A DNA stretch of 59,978 nucleotides from Candidatus Bruticola papionis (lineage in GTDB: Bacteria; Vulcanimicrobiota; Xenobia; Xenobiales; Xenobiaceae), in the NCBI GenBank assembly GCA_002407045.1, contig DHKB01000013.1, positions 226-60,203 of the forward strand, read 5' to 3'. The position numbers and the translations under genes were made by a program. Below are positions 53,007-59,978 of the stretch, one piece after another (position 1 is the first letter of the stretch; each line of letters begins with the position of its first letter). The notes below the pieces were generated by a model, which made no database searches, was not told where the DNA came from, and saw nothing but the letters and a program-made list of their open reading frames with translations.

Positions 53007-55079
53007 ATGATTAACCCTAAATTTTCCGCTTTATTACTAGGCGCAGCTGTAGCTTTAGCCTTGCCCTCTTTAAGCTATGCTGACGAAGGTATGTTCCCTT
53101 TTAATGCTCCTCCCAAAGCTCAATTGGCTCAAAAGTATCATTTTGAACTGAGCGACAAATGGCTCAACGACGCTATGCACGCGGCCGTGCGTTTCAATAA
53201 CGGCGGCTCTGGAGGCTTTATTTCTCCTGAAGGTTTAGTTATTACCAACCATCATATAGCCGACGAAACTCTTTCAGAATTGAGTACTCCCAAGCGCAAT
53301 TTAATTGCCGAAGGCTTTTTGGCCAAAACTAGAGCTCAAGAACTGAAAGCGCCCAACTTAGAAATAAATTGCTTGCAATCTATTACTGATGTAACCAAAC
53401 AAGTAAATGCTTCTGTTACTTCTAAAATGAGCGCTGAAGAAGCCTCTTCCATTCGTAAAGCTAATATTGCCAAGATAGAGAAAGAAGCCAATGAGCGTAC
53501 CAAATTGCGCTGTGACGTAGTGACGCTTTATCAAGGCGGTCAATATTGTCTTTACACTTACAAAAAATATACTGACGTGCGCTTAGTGTGGGCTCCCGAA
53601 CAAGGCATAGCTTTCTTCGGCGGCGACGCAGACAACTTCGAATATCCGCGCACCTGCTTAGACGCTACTATTTTCCGCGTCTATGAAAATGGCCAGCCAG
53701 TAAAACCGCAGCACTATTTTACCATCAATCCTCAAGGGGCGACCGAAAATGATTTAGTATTTGTAGTAGGTCATCCCGGCACAACCAATCGCTTGGAAAC
53801 TTACGCCCAGACAGTACATACGCGCAACTTCAGTTTGCCCTATCGCTTGGCTAGAGCTAGAGCTATGGAAGCAGCCTATTTGCAATTTGCCGAACGCTCT
53901 CCCGAAAATGCTCGGCGCATAAATAACGATATACGCTCTATTGCCAATTCGCGCAAAGCTTACACTGGCATGTATCAAGGTTTGTGCCAAACTTCTATTA
54001 TGGAGCGCAAAAAAGCTCAAGAAGATAAGTTGCGCCATTTGGTAAAAGATCAAACTCCTTGGCAAGAGATAGAAGAAGCTTGCCAAAAAGCTTGTCTTAC
54101 AGAAGAGCCCTACAACCTTTTGGAAAGAGCCGACGCCTATCCCAGTCCTTTATTCTCTATAGCTAGACATATTGTACGTTTGGCTCGAGAAAAAGATAAT
54201 GCTCAGCTCCATTTGCCCGAATACAATTCCACTAAGCTCGATTCACTTAAGCAAAAGCTCTTCTCACCCGCCCCTATCTATGCCGACGTGGAAAAAGCTC
54301 GTCTCAACGCCAGTTTTTCTTTCTTGGCTGAGCGCTTGGGAGCCGATAATGCTCAAGTACAAATCGTTTTGCAAGGTCAAAGCCCAGCTGATCGCGCTAG
54401 TTATTTAGTAGACAATTGTCGTTTGGCCGATGTAAAAGAAAGACAGCGCCTAGCTTCTCTCAGCTTGTCTGAATTGGAAAAATCGGATGACGCTATGATC
54501 CAGCTAGCTCTGGCTGTAGATAATGACGCTCGCCAAGTACGTCAAGCTTATGAAAATATTTTCAAAGCTCCCTCGGTACAAGCTTATGCCAAAATAGCTT
54601 CCGAGCGCTTCAAGATCGATAAAGGAGCGACTCCTCCCGACGCGACTTTTACTTTGCGCCTTTCTTACGGCCTAGTAAAAGGCTATAAAGATGGCAACCA
54701 AGAGATAAATTGGCGCACTACTTTGGGCGACTTATATGAACGTGCTGAAGAGCACCAAAATACGGTACCTTTCCAAGTGCCGCAATCTTGGCGTAACCAT
54801 CAAGCGGACGTCAATCCCGATACCAATATGGTTTTTGTAGCCACTTCCGATACTATTGGCGGCAACTCTGGTAGCCCCGTACTCAATACTAAAGGCGAAT
54901 TAGTTGGCCTCAATTTTGACCGCAACCAGTTTGGTATGGTACGCAACTTTGTCTATGATGAAGTAAAAGCTCGTCATATTTCAGTTGCTTCCCCGGCTAT
55001 TTTGGAAGCCTTGCGCAGCGTTTACCACGCTGACGCCTTGCTTAAAGAACTTCTGCCTAATTCAAAGGTAAACAAATAA
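53007..55079 (+). CDS. S46-family dipeptidyl-peptidase (DPP7/DPP11 type)
   Basis: The 690-residue serine peptidase has a signal peptide (about 1-25, ending SYA) and the split chymotrypsin-like triad: His83 in TNHHIAD, Asp in GGDADNFEYP, Ser in GGNSGSP. Soon after the Ser motif it has NFDRNQ. In this family the position after FD is Gly in DPP7 (hydrophobic P1) and Arg in DPP11 (Asp/Glu P1), so an acidic-P1 preference is suggested; I am moderately sure of that rule. It works in the periplasm on peptides, a sign of amino-acid fermentation. Monocistronic with its own terminator. Confidence 0.92.
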   Translation: MINPKFSALLLGAAVALALPSLSYADEGMFPFNAPPKAQLAQKYHFELSDKWLNDAMHAAVRFNNGGSGGFISPEGLVITNHHIADETLSELSTPKRNLIAEGFLAKTRAQELKAPNLEINCLQSITDVTKQVNASVTSKMSAEEASSIRKANIAKIEKEANERTKLRCDVVTLYQGGQYCLYTYKKYTDVRLVWAPEQGIAFFGGDADNFEYPRTCLDATIFRVYENGQPVKPQHYFTINPQGATENDLVFVVGHPGTTNRLETYAQTVHTRNFSLPYRLARARAMEAAYLQFAERSPENARRINNDIRSIANSRKAYTGMYQGLCQTSIMERKKAQEDKLRHLVKDQTPWQEIEEACQKACLTEEPYNLLERADAYPSPLFSIARHIVRLAREKDNAQLHLPEYNSTKLDSLKQKLFSPAPIYADVEKARLNASFSFLAERLGADNAQVQIVLQGQSPADRASYLVDNCRLADVKERQRLASLSLSELEKSDDAMIQLALAVDNDARQVRQAYENIFKAPSVQAYAKIASERFKIDKGATPPDATFTLRLSYGLVKGYKDGNQEINWRTTLGDLYERAEEHQNTVPFQVPQSWRNHQADVNPDTNMVFVATSDTIGGNSGSPVLNTKGELVGLNFDRNQFGMVRNFVYDEVKARHISVASPAILEALRSVYHADALLKELLPNSKVNK

Positions 55080-55094
55080 AACTACCTTCTAAAA

Positions 55095-55150
55095 AAACAG
55101 CCGCTTAAACTTTTGCTCAATCTAAAAGCAATTATTTAAGCGGCTGTTTC
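55095..55150. terminator. Bidirectional terminator between S46 peptidase and ruvB
   Basis: A 15-bp perfect stem (55095-55109 with 55135-55149), long loop, and T-rich runs on both strands. Confidence 0.82.
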
Positions 55151-55163
55151 TATTTAGCGTAAT

Positions 55164-56192
55164 TTAATCGGCAGTACTATCTCCACTAGGAAGAGGCTCT
55201 AGTCCTAAATGTTCGTAAGCTTTAGGGCCAGCTACCCTACCACGCGGCGTTTTGAGTAAGAAACCAGAAGCTAAGAGATAAGGTTCGTAAACATCTTCTA
55301 AGTTGTCCGGCTCTTCACCAATAGCTGCAGCTAAAGTAGTCAGTCCAACTGGCTGTCCTTTATAGGTATTGATTAAAATATCCAAAATGCGTCTGTCGAT
55401 AGAATCGAGACCACAAGAATCGATAGACATGCGCTCCAAAGCATAAGAAGCAATTTCAGCGGTAATTTGCTTTTCTCCCTCAACTTGAGCAAAATCGCGC
55501 ACACGCTTTATAAGGCGATTAGCAATACGTGGGGTCCCTCGACAACGTCTAGCAATTTCTAAGCTGCCCCCAGCATCGATACTAATATCCAAAAGTGAAG
55601 CGGAACGGCGCACAATCTTAGCTAATTCATCTGGTGTATAAAAATTTAATTGCATTAAAATGCCAAAACGCGAGCGCAAAGGAGCCGACAAAGCCCCTGA
55701 ACGCGTAGTAGCTCCAACTAAAGTGAAAGGAGCCACACGATGTTGGATAGCGCCTTTAGAATTGCCTTTGCTGATAATGCGGTCGAAAGAAAGATCTTCC
55801 ATAACTGGATAGAGTATTTCTTCAACAACATGGGAAAGACGATGTATTTCGTCTATAAAAAGAACTTGGCGCGGTTTTAAACCATGTAACAGCACCAAAA
55901 GATCGATAGGCCTGGAAATAGCTGGACCAGAAGTAGCTCTCATTTCTACACCCATTTCCGAAGCGACTAATTGAGCCAAAGTGGTTTTACCTAAGCCTGG
56001 CGGGCCGGAAAGCAAAATATGATCCAAAGGCTCACGCCGCTGCGAAGCTGCCTTGATAAAAACACGCAAATTTTCTACAACATCAGTTTGGCCCACATAT
56101 TCAGCAATATTGTGAGGGCGCAAGCTCTTTTCGTTTTCACTCTCTTCCGCAGACGCTTTGCGAGGCGAAAGTTGACGAGGTAAATTGAACAT
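55164..56192 (-). CDS. ruvB: Holliday junction branch migration helicase RuvB
   Basis: The 342-residue protein has the AAA+ core with Walker A GPPGLGKTTL (about 64-73), Walker B LFIDEIHRL, sensor 1 (VGATTR), and the C-terminal winged-helix (TPRGRVAGPKAY). It drives branch migration with RuvA, encoded 6 bases upstream. There is no ruvC in the operon. Confidence 0.97.
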   Translation of the reverse strand: MFNLPRQLSPRKASAEESENEKSLRPHNIAEYVGQTDVVENLRVFIKAASQRREPLDHILLSGPPGLGKTTLAQLVASEMGVEMRATSGPAISRPIDLLVLLHGLKPRQVLFIDEIHRLSHVVEEILYPVMEDLSFDRIISKGNSKGAIQHRVAPFTLVGATTRSGALSAPLRSRFGILMQLNFYTPDELAKIVRRSASLLDISIDAGGSLEIARRCRGTPRIANRLIKRVRDFAQVEGEKQITAEIASYALERMSIDSCGLDSIDRRILDILINTYKGQPVGLTTLAAAIGEEPDNLEDVYEPYLLASGFLLKTPRGRVAGPKAYEHLGLEPLPSGDSTAD

Positions 56193-56198
56193 AAGACT

Positions 56199-56834
56199 TT
56201 AATTGTTTCCTAACTCACTAACGGCGGCCATTACCAGATCGGAAGAATCGGCGGCCGTACCGGCTTCCAAAGCTGCTTTGACAGCGCTTTCCGCTTCTTC
56301 AGAAGTACAACCCAAACCGACCAACACAGCCACAGCCTCCAAAGCGGTCGGCGGTAAAGTGCTTTCCGGCTCGGTAGCCTTTTGAGAGCAACGCTCTTTT
56401 AGACTGTCAGCGCTTAAAGACATATTCTCAGACATAGCACTGATTTTTTCATTAAGCTCTAAAATTAGTCGCTTCGCAGTTTTTGGGCCAACGCCAGGCA
56501 CTTTTTTCAGAGAGTCGACGTCGTTATCCAAAATACAGGCGGCCAAATCGGCAGGAGTATACTTATTGAGAATTTTTAAAGCGGCTTTGGGGCCTATACC
56601 AGATATAGTTGTTAATAATTTACAGAACTCGCGCTCTAAAGGCGTCACAAAGCCCACTAAGAATATTTCATTTTCACGCACAATCATAAGCGTTTGCAAA
56701 CGATAGTGCCTATCAATAATACAACGAGCGGCAAAAGATTCAGTTACAAAAACTTCGTAGCCGATTCCGTTAATTTCCAGAACGACACGATCTTGGCCGC
56801 TATAAACACACAATCCCTCGATAGAAGCAATCAT
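56199..56834 (-). CDS. ruvA: Holliday junction DNA-binding protein RuvA
   Basis: The 211-residue protein has the N-terminal OB domain (MIASIEGLCVY), tandem HhH motifs (ISGIGPKAALKIL; VPGVGPKTAKRLI), and the flexible linker plus C-terminal domain III that touches RuvB. It is first in the ruvAB unit. Confidence 0.96.
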   Translation of the reverse strand: MIASIEGLCVYSGQDRVVLEINGIGYEVFVTESFAARCIIDRHYRLQTLMIVRENEIFLVGFVTPLEREFCKLLTTISGIGPKAALKILNKYTPADLAACILDNDVDSLKKVPGVGPKTAKRLILELNEKISAMSENMSLSADSLKERCSQKATEPESTLPPTALEAVAVLVGLGCTSEEAESAVKAALEAGTAADSSDLVMAAVSELGNN

Positions 56835-57018
56835 AACTTTACACTTTATTCCCGACTACAGCTTGTTATCTTTTTTAATAATCTGTTAATTACTGCTGAT
56901 TTTGCTCTACTAAATTATAAAGCGAAAAAAAGAACGCTCCGCCTCCAAACGCTCGCTCAGCCAACTTAGGCTAAGTGTAATTTGAAACCGGAGCGCAAAA
57001 AGCGATAAGGGAGCAAGC

Positions 57019-57690
57019 CTAATTCTCGGCCTTTTCCACAATAAGCTTTTGCATTTCTTTGAGAGTTTTTTCCATATTGGGAGTTTTAAACTCTTCAGAA
57101 TTGGCCTTATCAAACTCCATAGAAATATCGGAGCGAGAAATATTGATAGAAAGTATGCCTTTGCGAAGTAAACCAGCTACTACTTCACGACGTCCTTCCT
57201 GATCCAAATATTGGTTTACATCTCTGGGAGTAGCAGAAACGATCTTAAATTCATCTTTAGTAGCAGCTTCTTCACCGTCTCCGCGAGTTTTGCGACGTTC
57301 TTCAATAATGCGTCTTTCTTCTTGAGTTAAGTTAGGGTTCCAAACTTTTTTGGCAGACTCTTCTTTGGCCAAACGCTGTTTTTCTTGGAGCTCTTTAGTT
57401 CCAAAGCCAGCTCCAGCGGAAATAGTGGCATTGAAAGCGGAATGATGCTGCATAGTGAAAAGAATCTTGTTACTGTTGGCATTCCAAGGAGTAAAGTTGA
57501 GGAATCCTCTAATAGTGGTAAATACACCACGATAAATTCCGCTGACAATTACGCTGCTACCGGCAAATTGAGTTTTAGCTTTAGTCATGCCCAAAGTGTG
57601 TTCTAAGTCACCTACATTACTGTAAGCAGTAATAGCGGCATAACAGAAATAAGCTAGAACAAAGAAAGCGAGTAATATTAAGATAATCAT
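57019..57690 (-). CDS. Membrane-anchored protein of unknown function
   Basis: The 223-residue protein has one N-terminal TM (about 2-20) and a cytoplasmic or periplasmic globular part with a highly charged middle (RRIIEERRKTRGDGEE). I do not recognise it. It lies between ruvA and an M42 peptidase gene, each about 90-180 bases away, and probably has its own promoter. A ribosome site (AGGAG) precedes the ATG. Confidence 0.6.
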   Translation of the reverse strand: MIILILLAFFVLAYFCYAAITAYSNVGDLEHTLGMTKAKTQFAGSSVIVSGIYRGVFTTIRGFLNFTPWNANSNKILFTMQHHSAFNATISAGAGFGTKELQEKQRLAKEESAKKVWNPNLTQEERRIIEERRKTRGDGEEAATKDEFKIVSATPRDVNQYLDQEGRREVVAGLLRKGILSINISRSDISMEFDKANSEEFKTPNMEKTLKEMQKLIVEKAEN

Positions 57691-57780
57691 AATACAACAA
57701 AAGCTCCTGGTTATCAGTTTTTGCCTAACGCAGCATAAAAAAACAAACTAAACAGCCCCAAAACGCTCTATAAAGAAAAG

Positions 57781-58854
57781 CTAAACGGCTGACAGTTCGC
57801 CTACCTCGTTGAAATTGATTTCGGAAGAACAACTGCGCACAAAAGCTTCTGCCAAGTCTACAGCAGCTTCCAAATCTGACCATTCCATCACTTCGTTGGG
57901 CGTATGCATATAGCGTATAGGAATAGAAATAATTCCCACAGCTATCCCACTATTGGCAACTTGAATAACTCCGGCATCAGTGGAAGTGACTGCCGAAGAA
58001 GGCTGAATTTGATACTTTATACCGAAATTTTCGGCTGTATCGAGCAAACGTTTAAAAACTAAAGGACTAGTGTTGGGGCCGCGCACAATGACGGGACCAC
58101 GCCCCAAAGCAACGTCACCCAAAAGGCGCTTATCTAATCCTGGCGTGTCCATAGTGTGACAGACGTCAATAACTAAGGCTACCTGAGGATTTAATTTAGT
58201 TATAGCTGCTTCGGCTCCACGCATACCTACTTCTTCTTGTACGGCAGACAAAGCTGTCAACTCAACTTTATCTAGGCTGCCACTCAAGCGAGCGAAGGTC
58301 TCGGCTACAACATACATACCGGCTCGATTGTCTAAAGCTGGAGAAGAGACGCGCCGTTCTCCTAACTCAGTCAATTCGGAGACATAGCTGACAGGATCGC
58401 CTAAACGCACCATTTGTCTAGCTTCGGCGCCATTTCTGGCTCCAATATCGACCCAAATTCCGGTAATAGAAGGAGAAGCGGCACGTTCGCTATCGTTTTG
58501 CATATGGTGAGGTTTGGTGCCAATGACACCATAAACATCACATCCCTCAGTTTTTATAACCACCCGCTGAGAAATAGCCGTTTTAACGCTGTGACTGCCT
58601 ATGGGTTGCAAATAAAGCAAACCATCTTCGGAAATATAACGAATGAGAAAGCCTATTTCGTCAGCGTGACAATCGAGAAGTACCCTATTAGGAGCGCCAG
58701 GGTTGAGAACTCCCCACACAGATCCCATAACATCTGAACAAAGTTTGGCAGCATGAGGGCGGATGTGGCTTAAAAAGACCGATTGCACGTCCTTTTCGCA
58801 GCCAGAAACACCGCGCACTGCAGTAAGTTGTTTCAAAAGATCTTTGTTCAGCAT
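57781..58854 (-). CDS. M42-family glutamyl/endo-type aminopeptidase
   Basis: The 357-residue metallopeptidase has the binuclear zinc ligands of M42: LLDCHADEIGFL (His), ALDNRAG (Asp), QEEVGMRGA (catalytic Glu-Glu), VIDVCHTMDTPG (Asp) and RYMHTPNEV (His). The family forms large tetrahedral complexes that trim peptides in the cytoplasm, and is often glutamyl- or leucyl-specific. The leader upstream can fold into a structured RNA. Confidence 0.9.
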   Translation of the reverse strand: MLNKDLLKQLTAVRGVSGCEKDVQSVFLSHIRPHAAKLCSDVMGSVWGVLNPGAPNRVLLDCHADEIGFLIRYISEDGLLYLQPIGSHSVKTAISQRVVIKTEGCDVYGVIGTKPHHMQNDSERAASPSITGIWVDIGARNGAEARQMVRLGDPVSYVSELTELGERRVSSPALDNRAGMYVVAETFARLSGSLDKVELTALSAVQEEVGMRGAEAAITKLNPQVALVIDVCHTMDTPGLDKRLLGDVALGRGPVIVRGPNTSPLVFKRLLDTAENFGIKYQIQPSSAVTSTDAGVIQVANSGIAVGIISIPIRYMHTPNEVMEWSDLEAAVDLAEAFVRSCSSEINFNEVGELSAV

Positions 58855-58884
58855 ATTTTAGGCTACAACTTCCATTTCTCAAGA

Positions 58885-59010
58885 ATAAAAAAACTTGGTA
58901 GATAAGGCCAATTTCTCCCCGCAGCGGGGCTTCACTCCAGACTTTCCTAATCCTGCCACCGAAAGGATACACAAGCAGGTTTACCCCTGAAAATATCAGA
59001 AAATACGTAT
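58885..59010 (-). ncRNA. Candidate structured leader RNA or small RNA
   Basis: Read on the minus strand this stretch folds as an outer CCTGC/GCAGG stem, then a CCCCG-CTG-CGGGG hairpin, then a TTGG/CCAA hairpin directly followed by seven T residues, which looks like an intrinsic terminator 35-40 bases before the M42 peptidase start. A TATACGTATT promoter-like element lies upstream near 59005-59014. It could be an attenuator or riboswitch for the peptidase, or a separate small RNA. I tried the common riboswitch cores and none fits well. Confidence 0.35.
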
Positions 59011-59083
59011 ATACAATTGCGAGCGGGTCTAGGATTGTAATTTTTGCTATCTCTTTCCCATAACTTGCCGGAGGTTTGCTATT

Positions 59084-59978
59084 TTGTCAACTCAATGGGA
59101 CGATTACCCAAAAATCATTCTCAAAGAAGAGAATATTTCTAATAGTTCCGAAGATGTCTACGCAGTTAGGGAAAACTTGGCTGGCAGTTTAAAAGCCCCC
59201 GTGTCTGTAGGCCGAGCTATAGCCGTTCTCAATTCGCTTTTTAAAGAGAGCAAGATCCTTTATTTTTGCATAATTGGAGAGCTAAGCAAACTTACTATTC
59301 ACAGTAGCGGCCACCTTTATTTTGAGATGCGCGATCAAAATAATCAAGGCGTTATCAGTTGCAAAATGTGGAGAAATCGTCTGGCCAAAAACAGAATCAG
59401 GCCAGAAAGGCTCAAGTTGGGGCAAAATCTTATTTTAACTGGACGCTTTAGCCTTTATGACAAAAATGGCAAGCTCGACTTTGAAGCAGATAATATTATT
59501 CCCTGCGATCAGGGCAAGCTTCTGGAAGAGCTGGAAGAATTGCGCCGCCGCTTACAAGCTGAAGGCCTTTTTGCTGCCGAGCATAAAAAAGCTTTGCCCA
59601 CTTTTCCCAGAGTTGTGGGCGTAGCTACCTCCCAAAGCGGACAAGCTATTCAAGATATACTGCGTACACTTAAAAATCGCTGTCCCCATATAAAAATCGT
59701 GCTGGCTCCTTGCTTATGTCAAGGAAAGGGCGCCGAGCGCTCAATTATAAAAGCGCTCAAAGCTTTAGAGCAAAGGTCAGACGTGGATTGTGTTATTGTC
59801 GGTCGCGGCGGCGGCTCACAAAGCGATTTACATGTTTATAACAATGAAGAGTTAGTACGCTTTGTAGCCTCTTATAGTAAGCCTATCATTTCAGCTGTAG
59901 GCCACGAAGGCGACCATTTGCTTACCGATGATGCAGCCGACCGACGGGCCTCAACTCCTACTCAAGCGGCCGAGCTTG
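59084..59978 (+). CDS. xseA: Exodeoxyribonuclease VII large subunit, cut by window edge
   Basis: The open frame from TTG 59084 (GGAGG nine bases upstream) runs off the right edge after 298 codons. It has an N-terminal OB domain (VGRAIAVLNSLFKES...GELSKLTIHSSGHLYFEMRD) and the start of the catalytic region with VATSQSGQAIQDI, GRGGGSQSDLHVYNNEELVRF and ISAVGHEGDHLLTDDAADRRA. These are typical XseA motifs. With XseB it degrades single-stranded DNA from both ends. Only about the first two-thirds is in the window. Confidence 0.93.
   Translation, partial: MSTQWDDYPKIILKEENISNSSEDVYAVRENLAGSLKAPVSVGRAIAVLNSLFKESKILYFCIIGELSKLTIHSSGHLYFEMRDQNNQGVISCKMWRNRLAKNRIRPERLKLGQNLILTGRFSLYDKNGKLDFEADNIIPCDQGKLLEELEELRRRLQAEGLFAAEHKKALPTFPRVVGVATSQSGQAIQDILRTLKNRCPHIKIVLAPCLCQGKGAERSIIKALKALEQRSDVDCVIVGRGGGSQSDLHVYNNEELVRFVASYSKPIISAVGHEGDHLLTDDAADRRASTPTQAAEL

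Noticed and set aside
58885..59010. Cobalamin riboswitch
   Set aside because: A few motif-like bases (GGAAA, CCCCGC) are present, but the B12 box and P4 stem are not.
1..59978. CRISPR array or prophage
   Set aside because: No regularly spaced short repeats and no phage structural, integrase or terminase genes were seen.

Overview
The window comes from a diderm (outer-membrane) bacterium of moderate GC. It carries heptose/LPS genes (bifunctional HldE, an LpxB-like transferase, two GT9 heptosyltransferase-like proteins, an MsbA-type flippase), a zinc importer with its own outer-membrane barrel, and secreted proteins with signal peptides. A GlgC/GlgD-type pair and a nuclease/companion pair resemble gene sets I associate with Firmicutes-like lineages. 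The sequence alone does not let me name the phylum. I found no rRNA, tRNA or CRISPR array.

Layout. (1) 1-2800 is an accessory patch: hairpin-rich non-coding DNA, a 53-bp tandem repeat, three to four copies of a ~136-140 bp structured repeat with inverted ends, a YafQ/DinJ-type toxin-antitoxin pair and an orphan half-length HsdS. An AT-rich acetyltransferase gene follows. (2) 3331-26987 is mostly core: BipA, an SDR, an HD phosphohydrolase, then a plus-strand LPS block (GT4, HldE, LpxB-like, GT9, GT2, GT9) interrupted by a minus-strand type II topoisomerase pair in the order A then B. AspRS, a dihydropyrimidinase-family enzyme, a MATE pump and glgC-glgD follow. (3) 27225-31859 is a zinc uptake operon (His/Cys-rich membrane protein, His-rich outer-membrane barrel, ZnuA, ZnuC, ZnuB) behind a clear promoter with a palindromic operator; a MarR regulator lies convergent to it. 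(4) 32593-42779 holds a glycine-zipper protein, AroC, a copper-amine-oxidase-N-like secreted protein, a six-cysteine small protein, NifS with an IscU-type scaffold lacking one cluster cysteine, a PH-domain protein, ComM, and a secreted DNA/RNA endonuclease with its small companion. (5) 42800-48440 is a decayed tandem duplication. Two head-to-tail units each once held gene X, gene Y and an MsbA-type ABC exporter, and they have lost different genes. (6) 48455-59978 is core again: exonuclease-BRCT, a Trk potassium system with a HAMP-only membrane protein, an S46 dipeptidyl peptidase, RuvAB, a membrane-anchored protein, an M42 aminopeptidase and the start of XseA, which runs off the window.

The most interesting items are the reciprocal-loss tandem duplication around the ABC exporter with its unrecognised X/Y protein family, and the structured repeats at the left end, whose central hairpin keeps pairing while its sequence changes and which carry a conserved tRNA T-arm-like stem-loop.
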